A stretch of 64,000 bases of DNA from contig NC_023753.2 in the NCBI RefSeq assembly GCF_000499845.2, positions 19,070,477 to 19,134,476 of the forward strand, given 5' to 3'. This DNA is from Phaseolus vulgaris (Eukaryota; Streptophyta; Magnoliopsida; Fabales; Fabaceae). Both the position numbers and the translations under genes were made by a program. Positions within the stretch are counted from its first letter, which is position 1, and the number at the start of each line of letters is the position of its first letter. A model generated the notes under the pieces. That model saw only the letters and a program-made list of their open reading frames with translations. It was not told where the DNA came from and did not search any database. Shown piece after piece: positions 9,790 to 21,947 of the stretch.

Positions 9790-12752
9790 ATGGATCGGAG
9801 TTGGATTAATACACCACGAATAAGTGATACTTACGAAAAAGGGGTGGAAGAATTCATACAATTCGCAAAACATAATGTCGTTAGTTGTAAGAATGGAGTA
9901 AGGATAAGGTGTCCTTGTGTCAATTGTTTAAATGGAAGAATATTGAGTGTTTCCGAAATTAGAGAACATCTTTTATGTGATGGATTTTTGAAAAGTTATA
10001 CAACATGGATGTGCCATGGTGAATTGTTAGACTTGCAAAGTGTGCCCGGAGCTTTGGAGGAAGTTCATTTCTCAATGGATGATAGATTAGAAGACATGAT
10101 TCGTGATGTGGGAGCAGAATCTTTTGCTAATGCAGTTTTTGAAAATATGTCTAATGATGTAGAGACTCCTTTGTATCCTGGTTCAACTAACTTCACACGA
10201 TTATCAGCAGTGTTAAGGTTGATGAATTTGAAGGCAATGAATGGATGGACCGACAAAAGTTTTACAGAATTGCTTCAATTGCTTAAGGACATGCTTCCAG
10301 AAGGAAATACCTTGCCCAATCGAAATTATGAGGCAAAAATAATAATTTGTCCAATGGGTATGGAGTATAGAAAAATACATTCATGTCCTAACGATTGTAT
10401 TTTATACAGAAATGAGTATGAAGATTTAAGAAGATGTCCCAGGTGTGGTTTGTCACGTTATAAGGTTAAAGTTGGTCATAATGATGAAATTGATGAATTC
10501 ACAAAGGAAGGTCCTCCTGATAAGGTTGTTTGGTATCTTTCTATAATTCCAAGGCTTAAGTGTTTGTTTGCAAATGCAGATGACGCTAAAAACCTTAGGT
10601 GGCATGCAGATAATAGAAAATATGATGGACTACTTCGTCATCCTGTTGATTCTTTGCAGTGGAAGAATATTGATAAAGAATTTCCTGAATTTGGAAAAGA
10701 ATCAAGAAACTTAAGACTTGGATTGGCAACTGATGGAATGAATCCCTTTGGAAATTTAAGTAGTAATCATAGTTCATGGCCCGTTTTATTAGTGATTTAC
10801 AACTTACCTCCTGCTTTGTGTATGAAGCGCAAATACATGATGTTATCTATGATGATCTCTGGTCCAAAACAACCTGGAAATGACATAGATGTTTATCTTA
10901 ATCCACTGATTGAAGATTTGAAGTTATTGTGGAATGAAGGGGGTTGATGTGTTTGACGCGTTTAAGAATGAATCTTTCCGATTGCATGCGATGTTGTTTT
11001 GTACTATCAATGACTTCCCTGCATATGGCAACTTGTCAGGTTATAGTGTGAAAGGCCACAGAGCATGTCCAATATGTCAAGACAAGACATCTTATGAGCA
11101 ATTGAAACACGGAAGAAAAACCGTGTATCTTGGACATCGTAGATTTCTAAAGAAATATCATCCGTATCGTAGATTGAAAAAAGCTTTTAACGAATACCAA
11201 GAACATGACATTTGTCCCACTCCCTTAAGTGGTGTTGAAATTTATGAAAAAATAAAAAATGTTAATGTGACTTTTGGAAAAATGAAGAAGAAGCAAACTG
11301 TGAGTGAAATATGGAAGAAGAGATCAATATTTTTTTATCTTCTGTATTGGTGTAAGTTAGATGTCAGAAACTGTCAAGATGTAATGCACGTAGAAAAGAA
11401 TGTGTGTGACAGTCTAATAGGAACACTTCTGAACATTAAAGGAAAAACAAAGGATGGTGTGAATGCACGTTTGGATTTGATTGAGATGAATACACGAGAG
11501 GAATTGGCACCGAGAGAAGTTGGTAAACGTACACACTTGCCTGCAGCGTGTTACACTTTGTCAAAGAAAGAGAAAACAAGTTTTTGTGAATGCTTAAAGG
11601 TGTTAAGGTACCACAAGGCTACTCTTCAAATGTGAAGAGTCTTGTATCTATGAATGATTTGAAACTAATTGGCTTAAAGTCACATGATTGTCACGTTCTA
11701 ATGCAATAATTACTACCGGTGGCTATTCATGGAATCTTGCCAAAAAATGTTAGGCATACAATCACTTGACTATGCTCATTTTCAATTTCATATGTAGTAA
11801 AGAGATTGACTCTCAGAAGTTGGATGAACTTGAAGAAGAAATAATTGTTGTCTTGTGTCAACTCGAGATGTTTTTTCCTCCATCTTTTTTTGATATTATG
11901 GTACACTTGGTTGTTCATCTTGTAAGAGAAATTAGATTGTGTGAGCCAGTTTATATGCGATGGATGTATCCAGTTGAACGATACATGAAGATTTTGAAGG
12001 GATATGTGAAGAACCAATTTCGTCCGGAAGCTTCCATTATTGAAAGATACATTTTAGAAGAATCTATTGAGTTTTGTTCCGAGTACATGTCAAAAGCCAA
12101 ATGTATAAGAGTTCCTGAAAAAGATTGGCACTCTCGTAGATTCATAAGTAGATCTTCAAAAGGTGTACATGTCATAAGCAAATCTAGAGAAGAGGTTCTG
12201 CAAGCACACTTGTATATCTTGAATAACACTGATGAGGTGTTACCATACTTAGATACACACAAAGACATTGTCAAATATAAAAATCCAAGACAATCAGAAA
12301 AATAGGTATTAATTGAGCATAACAAAACTTTCATGTCATGGTTTAAGCAACAAATAATGAATGATCCATCAGCATCTGAAACATTAACATGGCTTGCAAA
12401 TGGTCTCAAATTTGATGTTTTATGTTGTTCTGGCTATGAAGTAAATGGTTGTTTGTTTTACACAAAGTCTCGAGATGATAGGAGTACAGTGCAAAATAGC
12501 GGAGTCACCTTAGAGGCAGAGTCTATGCAGTTTTCAACTACAAAGGATCAAAATCCTGTTGTGGGATCAATGCCTTATTATGGTGTCATAGTAGAGATTT
12601 GGGAAGTTAATTATACCAAGTTTACTGTACCTGTTTTCAAATGCAAGTGGGTTGACAATAAGACTGGTGTCAAAGTTGATGAATCAGGAATGACTTTCGT
12701 TGACTTTCGAAAGATAGGTTATCATGACGAACCATTCATAATGGCACATTAA
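9790..12752 (+). pseudogene. C1 TNP2-type CACTA transposase, frameshifted
   Basis: Starts MDRSWINTPRISDTYEKGV at 9790, the plant transposase-associated N-terminal domain with Cys pairs (IRCPCVNC at about residues 38-45). The Transposase_21/TNP2 core follows across 10290-11640 (CPRCGLSRYK, GHRACPICQ, CQDVMHVEKNVCDSL), then a DUF4218-like part (LDELEEEIIVVLCQLEMFFP; YPVERYMKILKGYVKN, 11815-12010) and a DUF4216-like part (YYGVIVEIWEVNYTKF, 12578-12625). Breaks: an extra G in the run at 10938-10942, a shift near 11605, a stop within MQ*LLP at about 11708 and a TAG at 12303-12305. TNP2 proteins cut and join CACTA ends in the nucleus; this copy cannot make an intact protein. The gene order, TNP2 first, is that of autonomous plant CACTA elements. 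Confidence 0.9.
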
Positions 12753-13057
12753 ACTTCCCAAGTTTTCTATATCCAAGATCCTACGTCTGACCACTAGTTT
12801 GTTGTGCTACATGGAAAAAAACAACATAATGACCCAGAAGATACAAACAACGACATTTGTGATATTGAATCACTTACAAGAACGACCATAAATAAAGAGT
12901 ACGAGGATGTTGCTGATGTTGTACATGCAACTCGAAATGATCATGACGAATGAGAATATATTTGTAGGTGCATGTTATTCATGTTTAGTTTTACAATATA
13001 TAATTTTAATTATATTTCATATTCTTGATGCTTATCATATTCTTGATAACAGGAACA

Positions 13058-14547
13058 TGGCAGATGATAAAGTTTCTCGTTCAAAAACTGGTAGAAGACC
13101 TACCAGATTAAAGAATATGTTTAAAAAGATAAATAAAGATGACAAAATATCTTTGTCTATTGATATCCACACTGGTGTGGCCACTGGGCAACATGCAAAG
13201 AAATATAGGAGTTATCTCAAAGTTACTGTCTCGTGAAAGGATCTCTATCTTAACTGAGTCCTGGGATCACGTGATTGACCACGAGAAAAACATGATTTGG
13301 CAAGATATTTTGGTATGTAATTGTTTTTACTTTGTTCAATCTAAAGTTCTTTTATATTTTGTTCTTGTTTATGAACTAATTCTTTCAAATAATGTAGACG
13401 CATTACAAGATCTCGAATGTGGAAACCTTGAAAGCAAAGGTTTTTTCTGATGTGGGTGTCAAATTTCGTCAGTTCAAATCAAAATTGACAACATATTATA
13501 TATATGGTAAAAGGAATGAAGAAAATCCTTGTACAAAATATGCATCCCTTGATGAAGAAACTTGGCAGCATTTTGTGAAGATTCGGCAAACTGAAAAATG
13601 GCAAGTTAATATCACTTTTATATTTGAATATAGTTTATATTAACGTATTATTAAATTTTGAATGTTATGATAGGAGGTTCGGAACAAAGCAAAAGTCAGT
13701 CAGGCACATAATGATACCCCACACTTATTGTCCCGTGGTGGTTATAAGTTGTTAGAGCAAAAGATGCTTGAAGAAAATATTAAAGCACGTTCTACTTCCA
13801 TTGAGGAAATGAATAGTGTAGATTCTTTGAGGCCTCCATCCCCACCACCCCGACATGAGATGTGGAAGGGTGCCCGTATAAACCCATTAGGGACATGGAG
13901 TTCTAAGTCTACAGAAGAAACAATTGAACGAATTGTAAGAAATATGTTTTCTATGTGTTATTTTAAATTCAATGTGTTGAAGTTTGACAATTTATTTTCA
14001 TTTGTTTTAGGATTCTCTTGTTGAGCAATCAACACAGGGGACTTTTAATCAATGTGGTCGCAATGATATTCTTAATGTTGCTCTCGGGCGACCTGAGCAC
14101 CCTGGACGTGTTCGTTTAGCTGGATATGGGGTTGGGATTCGCTCATACTTTGGACCTTCATCACATAGCAAGGAACAATCGTCCAATCAACCTAGCCAAG
14201 AGTATTTACTACAATTACGTGAGCAGTTAAAGGCTGAGGTAACTTAAGAGCTTAAAGAAAGCTTCATGGAGGAGTTTAATGTGCGAATGGAAATGGAGTT
14301 CAAAAAGCGGTGGGAGGGTTTAGGACTCTCTCAGCAACCACCTACTATGGTAGAAGATGAATCAGCCTCGCCTCCTATTAAGAAAGTCAGCACTAAAGGG
14401 AGTTGTTCGGCGGTTGATCTATCGGGGGATGACTTTGGCTCAACTAGCCAATGCGAGTTATATATTGAGTGTAATTCTTTGACCCGATTCGTTGCCTTGG
14501 GTAAGTGTTATGAAGGGGTGATTACACAATGTATCTCTTCCTTCTAA
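13058..14547 (+). pseudogene. C1 second gene, Ptta/En-Spm (TNPA-like) part
   Basis: Exons can be followed from MADDKVSRSKTGRRPTRLKN (13058) through SILTESWDHVI (13250), KAKVFSDVGVKFRQFKSKL (about 13427), AHNDTPHLLSRGGYKLLEQK (about 13705) and LGRPEHPGRVRLAGYGVGIRS (about 14086). This is the plant Ptta/En/Spm transposase family signature. Introns with GT-AG ends separate these blocks (e.g. donor after WQDIL near 13313, acceptor before THYKIS near 13397). A frameshift near 13235 and a TAA at about 14244-14246 break it. In autonomous elements this gene makes the DNA-binding partner that recognises subterminal repeats. It is followed by a Ulp1-like tail. Confidence 0.82.
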
Positions 14548-14779
14548 TTTCATGAAGGTCACAGTGGAGAAGGTCCTTTATGGTGATCTTTCAGTTCCTG
14601 TGCTGACATTAGAGGTCACAATTGTAGCAGAGGCATTACATACTTTCGTTGCCTGGCCTAGACATCTCGTCAGACCTATAGACTCTATGGTATATCTTTG
14701 CACTAATACTAATAGAATTATATATTAGATATATTACATTCTAACTAATTTAAGTATTTGTTTGTTTGTAGATGAGTAG

Positions 14780-15886
14780 CAGGAACCTAAGACAAAATTG
14801 ACTCTGCGAAAGAAGAAAATATTCTCCATTGATGATCCTTTGGCGGCTTTGGTGGAAGTTGCTACAGAATTAGATACAACTGTCTTAGAGGTTCCATAGG
14901 ATGCCAATGTTTTTGGAAGGCATAGTAATCTACCATTGTATGTTCACATGTCTGATTTGTTGGACCTTGCAGCCAGAGATCAAGAGATTAACGTAACAAT
15001 TCTGCAATTATGGATGATGTAAGTTCAAATATTAAAATCTTTATACTTTTGATTCATTAAATATATTAGTACTAACTTATTGAAATTTAGGTATCTTTTT
15101 GGATTATGCTTTGATGAGGGGAAACACAATATATATTTTTAGACCCTCAAATCACTCAATCAATTGGAAACTAGAAGTCGGAAACACAAACATACATCAC
15201 CACTGCCTTAAAGAATGGTGGAAAACACATTTATTTTGCTCCGTACATCCATTAGTAAGTTCTTATTTATTAAATAAGTTTTAATAAATTATTGAAATAA
15301 GAGAAACTAATTAACTGATTTGTTATACAGGCGTCATTGGCAACTATTGATCATATCTGTTCAAGATCATACCGCTACATGATTTTGCTCCTTGCATAAA
15401 AAACCTCCTACCTATTTTAAAAACATTATAGATAGGTACGACAGTTTCATTTAACATTTATTATTACTTATATATTATATAATGTTATGTATTCTAACAT
15501 GAAATCTTATTATTTTAGTGCTTACTCTGGATATAATATGTTGTGTGGGAGGAGAACTTCAAACGCACAAAAACTCACTTGGATGTACCTTAAGGTATTT
15601 AAAGTATATTTGTTCACTTAATTTAATGTGTTTCACTCATTCATTTAATACATTTATTTTCACATGCAGTCCAACAGGCAACCTGGAAATTATGAGTGCG
15701 GTTATTATGTTATGCAGTGGATGTTGACTATTTTGCAAGCTGAAATTAAGAAAGGTTGGGATAAGGTAATATCTCAATACAATAAACACTTTAAAATTTG
15801 AGATTTATTATTCATGCACTAATTCAAAAAATTCCAAATGTCACAATTCTTCAACGACCAACACCCGCTAGATTTAGAAGCATTGG
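14780..15886 (+). pseudogene. C1 Ulp1-like cysteine protease tail, split by R2
   Basis: Coding blocks read PLYVHMSDLLDLAARDQEIN (about 14935), NHSINWKLEVGNT (about 15157) and, near 15690, NYECGYYVMQWML. The last is the catalytic-Cys block of Ulp1/C48 proteases as found in plant CACTA elements. The final exon reads FFNDQHPLDLEALE and is cut at 15886. Its continuation (EYV*TTWSKYF) is found past the other LTR of R2 at 27934-27965. The expected His and Asp blocks are eroded. Whether this was one gene with the Ptta part or separate cannot be settled from sequence alone. Confidence 0.72.
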
Positions 15887-16606
15887 TGATGGATTTCCTA
15901 TGAGCTCTTCTTGGATGTTTGTTGAAGATGGTGCGAAAGCTTAATGGAGGAGATGGACAAGGTCCTCCTAAGAGGTGTGGTGAACTTCAAGGTGCATGAA
16001 GAGTGTGAAAATAGGGAGGTTCGACCAGCCCCTTTGAAGGTGGTGAAATGAAGATTAAAACCTAGAAGCTAGGCAAGGAGTAATGTATGGCACTAAATTG
16101 GCAGCATAACAATACTCTATTCAATCTTCAAAATACAAGGTGTAGGCTCCTCCTTTTATAGACTAAGGAGGAGCATAATGCAACCCTAATGCTAATCAAA
16201 ATGAAATGCAAATTACATCATATGGAGCACATCGCCATGTGGAGAATCCTTCTAGAAAGTGACCAAATCTTTAGCAAATATAGGTCAAGTCTCATGGAAT
16301 CAAGTTTATGCTATTTCCTCCACAACTAATACTAAACTATCCTTAATGGGCCTTCATGTAGCATATACAAGTTGCTTCTTCTCCCATCCATAGCTTGGTC
16401 CAAGTCTCACATCCGTAGCTTGGTCATGGACCTAGTAATAGGTCTTAGACGGTCTACCCTTCCTTCTAGACGCTCTCCCTTTAGACGCTCTCCACCTTGT
16501 GCTAGACGCTCTTCACTTTGGCCTAGACGCTCTTGGTTTGGCTTTGGATGCTCACGTCTTGGCTCTTGTCTTTTTATATGAGGTTGTGCTTGGCCCTCTT
16601 CCATCA
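15887..16606 (-). repeat. R2 3' LTR (720 bp)
   Basis: Pairs with the LTR at 27188-27928. It contains a minisatellite of TAGACGCTC units (about 16448-16535) and a TATA box on the minus strand (CTATAAAAGG, about 16155-16164). On the minus strand its first about 200 bp encode a polyprotein-tail-like stretch ending RPITRSMTKLRM, similar to the C-terminal tail of some plant gypsy polyproteins. Confidence 0.95.
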
Positions 16607-16619
16607 TCCCCTCCCTCTT
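16607..16619 (-). other. R2 polypurine tract
   Basis: The minus strand reads AAGAGGGAGGGGA immediately before the TGATGG that begins the 3' LTR. This is the expected plus-strand primer position and purine content. Confidence 0.85.
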
Positions 16620-16951
16620 GAAAAGGATCTATCCTCAAATCCAACGCTTTTTTCTTCAACTAGGGGAATGAATGTGGCTGGATGGTGTCCATCATCTCCT
16701 CCTTCTTGAGAAGATCTATCCTCAGATTTACGGACTTGATCTCGAATAGCAGCCTCTTGTTTCGCCAAAGCTTGTCCTCCTGGATCAAACGTCCATCTAT
16801 AGAAATCATCAAATAAAGCATAGGTGTTAGTTTGAAAATCAATTTTACTATGTTGCCATTTTTGTTTTTCTTTTGGTTTTGGCAACTTTAGACAATGTTT
16901 CTCTTTTGATTGTTGTATGTGTTCTCTAATCATCTTATGCATTTTGAAATG

Positions 16952-18547
16952 TTAATTTGTGGTTACTTTCTCTTTAGACATAAATCCTATAGGATATGGT
17001 AACAACTTAAAAGGAGAAAGATGATTTAGCCCACATATAACCTCAAAAGTAGAAATACAAGTAGTTTTGTGAACTACTTTATGGTGTGTATGCTCATCTC
17101 TAGAGTTGTGTTTGTCCTTTATGATTATTCTAGGCATAGAAGAAAGAGCTAGATTTTCAAATGTATTTTGACCATGCCTTTGAGGATGATAAGAATTTAA
17201 AGTGTACAATTTAGTTGCAAGTTTTCCAAAGAGAATCTTCAAATCATGGTTTGCGAAATTTGGAGCTCTATCCAACACTATGCTTGAGGATAAACCATGA
17301 AGATGTAGCACTTCTCTAGAGAAGAGTTTATCCATGAAAATCGAATCAAAACCTTTTGTTGTCCTAGGAAGCTCTAATATGAAATTTGTGTCTTCCCAAG
17401 GATCATTTGCAAAAGGTGAAGGAGCATAGAGTTCTTGAGACATTGCCTTAGCTGTAGTTTGAAAACAAGAATTGTACCTAAGGTAATGTCTTTGAACCTC
17501 TTTTCTCATGGGGGACAAAAGTTTTCCTTTTAAAAGCTCTAGAGTTTTATCAACTCTAATTTGGCCCATGAGTTCTCCTTCATGAAGACTTTTTCTCCTA
17601 TGTGTAAAGATAGTCTCGTTGTTACAACCATTGTTTATGAGAATTTGTACACTTTGCAATGGTTGTCTCAATAAGACATGACAAGTTACTCTAGGCATTA
17701 CTTCACATAAAAATTTGTTTTTGTAGATGCTTATAGATAACTTGACATTCACTTGGTGATATCCTAGCACATATGAGAAATAATCTACTTCATCTTTATC
17801 TATGCAAGCTTCTTTTAAAGACTCTTCTTTTTTGCTTATGCTTGCAAGTGTTCCTTTACAAGAGGTAAGGCTAGGTTGTTCAACAAGAAGCATATTTTCA
17901 AAGGTATTTTTAATTTGCTTGTCTTGTTGAATGACCTTGTGGGAAGGAACACTCTTCTCCTACGCCTTTTGTTTCCCAAAGGTTTTCTCTTGCTTTTCTA
18001 TTTTTAATATGCTTGTAAGGGGTGTTATAAGATATTCCTCATTCTTTCTAGATTCACACCACCCCTCACTTGGCTTTTCTTTTTCTTTCTCTTTAGCTTC
18101 CCTTTCGTCTTCCTCTGTTTTCTTTTGTATCTTTCTTTGCTTCTTTTCTTTATGGGAAGCAAACAATTTTTCTACCCTCATTTTCCAATCTAAGCAAGCT
18201 TCTACATTTTCTTTTCCATGGAAATGGGATAGGTCTACCCTAGCCTCTCTTGGGCTTTCTTGTTCTCTTCTATCTCTTCTATATCTTCTAGGGGGTGCTT
18301 GATAATAATCTTTTATTCTAAGGCTTCCTTCCCCAAAAGAATCATGATCTTTAGAGATAGATGCATGAGAAGGTAATTTTTTTGAAATTTGAGACTTCTC
18401 ATCCTTTGCTTTAGTCAATTCATTAGTTTTGGTCTCATTCTCCAATTATTTAGATGAAATTGATTGAATATCCTTGGAAAGTTGTTTTAAAAGGGATTTG
18501 ATGGATTTCACATCACTTTCCATAGACTTTGAAGAATGAGAAGACAT
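16952..18547 (-). pseudogene. R2 gag-protease-integrase remnant lacking reverse transcriptase
   Basis: One minus-strand frame runs from ATG at 18547 to 16952 with stops only at 18448-18446 and 17962-17960. Gag is recognisable by ARVDLSHFHGKENVEACLDW (about 18250-18190). After the protease-like stretch (FLCEVMPRVTCHVLLRQPLQ, about 17720-17660) the sequence passes straight into integrase: GELMGQIRVDKTLELLKGKL (zinc-finger region), LPRTTKGFDSIFMDKLFSRE and LNSYHPQRHGQ. The whole RT-RNase H block is missing. The first catalytic Asp is changed in its motif (TNFILELPRT where DF is usual) and the core is shortened. It could at most supply packaging functions. Confidence 0.8.
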
Positions 18548-18669
18548 GACTAGAGTTTTGTGTCTAGAAATGTTTTACCTTGAGAAAAATGAGGGAAGTT
18601 AAAGAAGGTAGTTTAACAGGTAAGAGAGGTGAGTCACAATAGACTACTTAAATACCAAGTCTTGCCTTA

Positions 18670-18745
18670 CACTACAAAAAATTATGTATAAAGTGACAAT
18701 TTTAATGTGGCGGTTATTAATAACCGCCACAAATTTCTGCTTAAT
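18670..18745 (+). repeat. C2 left terminal inverted repeat and subterminal repeat
   Basis: CACTACAAAAAATTATGTAT followed by the palindromic block GTGGCGGTTATTAATAACC(GCCAC) at 18708-18731. The matching right-hand region is at about 25315-25478. Confidence 0.9.
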
Positions 18746-19084
18746 ACGACATTTTAGTAACCGCAAAAATTATCCTGCAGAATGTGTCATTTTAAAGTGT
18801 CACAAATCTCCTTTGAAATATACACTCTCCGTGTTTTTCTTCCCTTTGTACCTTTTTCTCATTCTCAATTTATTTTTTGGAAACCTCATCAATTTTACTC
18901 TTAGGAATCCTCTTCACTCACAAACCCTAATCCTCTTCCTCTCCAAAAACCTCAAACCTTCACTCTTCATTCACGACACCCTCAAACTCTTCACTCTTCT
19001 ATGTAAACCCTTCCCTTCACTCTTTACTCTTTTCGTGAAACCCTTCACTCTCACCGCAAACACTCTCGCTCACTTTCACAGTCA

Positions 19085-19219
19085 CTATTCTCGCCAAAGC
19101 CTCTCTCATGCCCTCTCACTCTCACGCAAACACTCGGTCTCCGCAAACCCTCTCACCGCAAAACCTAACACTCCTTCACAGAAAACCATTGTCGCCGTTT
19201 GTTCTGTCCGCCATCGCCG
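19085..19219 (+). repeat. 135-bp direct repeat, copy 1
   Basis: CTATTCTCGCCAAAGCCTCT through CCGCCATCGCCG. It is repeated nearly identically at 20148-20282 (one A/G difference seen near the end). The two copies flank the LTR fragment at 19220-20147. The unit itself is Ser/His/Pro-codon rich and part of a longer C-rich tract (about 18900-19220). I do not recognise a gene in it. Confidence 0.93.
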
Positions 19220-20147
19220 TTGGCAACCAAGTAGAGGATGCTCAAGCCCATGAAGCCCAAGCTCAACAAGGGGCCCAAGCCCAACAAGGGGCCCAAGCCC
19301 AACGAATCACTAGGAGCATGGCAAGAGCTTTGGAACAAGAGTATCAAAAGATGGCTCTTCTTATTTCTTTTGTAGAGTAGGGGTGCGGATGTAATAAATA
19401 GGTGTGTAAGTAGTAAGGGATGTTAGGGGGAGTGTAGATAGGAGTTAGGAGGTGCCAAACTAGGAAGGAAAGTCACACTTCCTTCATGCACTAGTTGGCG
19501 CCGAATTTGAGTCTCATTTGAGGCACATTTGGCTTTGCATTTCAGCACCTTATAGGCTATAAATAAAGGTGCTGCCCTTGTACAATTCAGATTTGGAATT
19601 TAGAAGTAGAGAGACTATACTCAAATTTAGAGAGAAATTGTGAGTCTTGAGTCTTCTTCTTCCTTTGCCTTATCTTGTGTGCAATGGTGAGCTTCAAGTG
19701 GCGGCAATCCTTCACTTATCTTGGAACAAGGCTCCAAGTGGCGTGAATTGCTTCTCCAAATCTCAACATCCAGCAAGTTTAACTCCATAAGTGTTTCTTC
19801 TTTCATTCCTTTCCATTCCATTCGGTAGTTTATCATTTCTTAGTGTTTCCTTTCATTTGCACCGATTAAAATTGTGTTTCCAGCTTTGTTTCCATTGTTC
19901 TGTTCGGTACAGTAGCTTAGTATTACTTTTCTGTCCAGCTTTCATTTCTTGTTCCTCATTCCTTGTTGTTTGATTCCATTTGACAATATATGGACTTCCA
20001 TATGAGCTTTGGTTTGGTGCCAAGTTTTGGTGAGTTCTTGAATTAGAACATTGATCCAATTCTAAGTAAAGTGCCATTTCATGACCAACTCAAGTTGCTC
20101 TTAAGAATGTCAAACAATCATGTATTCTTGTTATTGCATTCACATCA
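19220..20147 (+). repeat. 5'-truncated LTR fragment between the 135-bp repeats
   Basis: It resembles the solo LTR S2 (34835-35899): AAGCCCAAGC-type repeats near its start, TATA box GGCTATAAATAAAGG (about 19555), the shared CTTATCTTG(T/A)GTGCA and CAAGTGGCGGCA motifs, and an end in CACATCA (20147) matching CATATCA of S2. The first part encodes a tail ending QRITRSMARALEQEYQ, a gypsy polyprotein C-terminus read into the LTR. The TG start is missing. Confidence 0.8.
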
Positions 20148-20282
20148 CTATTCTCGCCAAAGCCTCTCTCATGCCCTCTCACTCTCACGCAAACACTCGG
20201 TCTCCGCAAACCCTCTCACCGCAAAACCTAACACTCCTTCACAGAAAACCATTGTCGCCGTTTGTTCTGTCCGCCATCACCG
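20148..20282 (+). repeat. 135-bp direct repeat, copy 2
   Basis: Second copy of 19085-19219. Beyond it the sequence continues into the rest of C2 (CGGCTTGAAGGACGCCCTCC), while beyond copy 1 it passes into the LTR fragment. Confidence 0.93.
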
Positions 20283-21947
20283 CCGGCTTGAAGGACGCCC
20301 TCCGCGCAACGATTTCAAAAGTTCATCATCGCAACAACTACGATTTTGATGATTCTTGGTTTGGTTTCTAAATTGGATTCCCAATTCGTTTATAATTTGA
20401 TTGTCGTGCACTCTTCCTCCTTTACTGAAATGGTTTGCGGGACATTTGATATTCTCGTATCATTCATTTTTGTGCCAATGATGAAGTCAATAGGCTTGAG
20501 GTAGTTAGAGAGGGCGATGATGTTTTTGGTTAACAGAGTTGCAGATCTAACAATTATACTAAATATTTTCAGAACAGTAGGTACAAAATGAAGTCTCAAA
20601 GGGTGTATTGACTCGTGAGCAGGGGAGGGAGTCCTCTTTGTGAGCTTGATCTATGGTCTTATCAATTTTAGAGGTTGTGCGATTACGAACGAAGATGGGA
20701 AGCAACCTCATGTGGAGACAAATTCTTCAGCAAGAGACAAAGAGCACCTAAAGCTCCTCTTCGACAACCCTAGGTTTGAGCCCATTTTCCACAATAGCTT
20801 AAAGATTAAATGAAATCTTAGATTAAAATTATGATTGTAACATGTTTGACAGAATGTCCATCGATACAATTGTGGAGGTTGGTTGCATCACGTTAATACT
20901 CTTGAGAATTTCTCATACGAAGAGAAAAAATTGAACAAATAGAAGTGGGACACATGGTTGATTAAAGGTGCAAATCCATTTTACCTGCTTGTATTTCTAA
21001 CTTGTTACAGGTCACTCAACTTTATCCTTTTATCCTTAAGTCTAACATATTAAGAAGGCTTATTATGTCAAGGTAATAAATAATGAAATGAATGTCGTTC
21101 ACTTTTTCTGATTTGTACAACCAAAAACATATATTCGAAATGTTCTTGTACTGTTACCTAATCTGATGGAATGTTGAATTTGATTATACTATGTGTTTGT
21201 GTTATAGAATCGATTAGGTGGTTATATAAACATGGCTTTGGTTTTTTTGTTGTTTAATTTTGAATAAACCATCAATTTGTATTTGAAGTATCACCCCTCA
21301 TCTAAATGGTCCTTAAACTAATGAAATTATATAAGTTGTCTCTATAGAGTATTGAATATCCATCAATATTTGATATATTTTACAGAAATTGAGGAACTGG
21401 TTTGAAGATTTTTTCAACACATGAGGGACTATGTAGCATGATTTGTAATACTTTAGTGGCTACATGTATGCTTTCATTAGTTTAAGGACAATTTAGCAGA
21501 GAGGGTGAGGCTTCATGGACTGAATTGATGGTTTAATTTTAATTTTTTATCCATTCTAAGACTAGTGCTATACAACAACTTCATATAACTAGACTGCCTT
21601 GGTTAATTTGGCATTTTCTATTTTGAATTGTGTCTGAAAGTTGGAGTTGAATAAGCCCAAAGGTTAAAGTTGTTTATTGATCTTGTTCTGCCTTGGTAGC
21701 TGTTAATTTCAAATGTGCTCTCCAGAAAACTCTTAATTAGTGACACAAAAAATATAGGGTGAATTTTGGGAGAGAGTAGAAGAAATGATGGCTCTCTTCT
21801 AGTTACTTTTACATTAAATTTTTAGAAAACTTCATTCATGCTTGTGTTTTACCTTTTTATATTGTTTTCTAACTAAATCTTAAACTTGACAATTCCTCCT
21901 TTTTTTCCAATTTAATAGATGTTAATCTCTCTCTCTTCCCTTTTCAG
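20283..21947. other. C2 internal DNA without a recognised gene
   Basis: Mostly AT-rich. A short coding-like stretch near 20690-20830 (reading DGKQPHVETNSSARDKEHLK, then LLFDNPRFEPIFHNSLKIK) and one near 20850-20960 (NVHRYNCGGWLHHVNTLENF) look like further captured exons, but I do not recognise the family. No transposase sequence seen. Confidence 0.5.

Noticed and set aside
18684..19380. A protein-coding gene at the C2 left end (Ser/Leu/His-rich frame)
   Set aside because: The frame crosses the junction between the 135-bp repeat and an LTR fragment, has no recognisable domain and begins in the terminal repeat.
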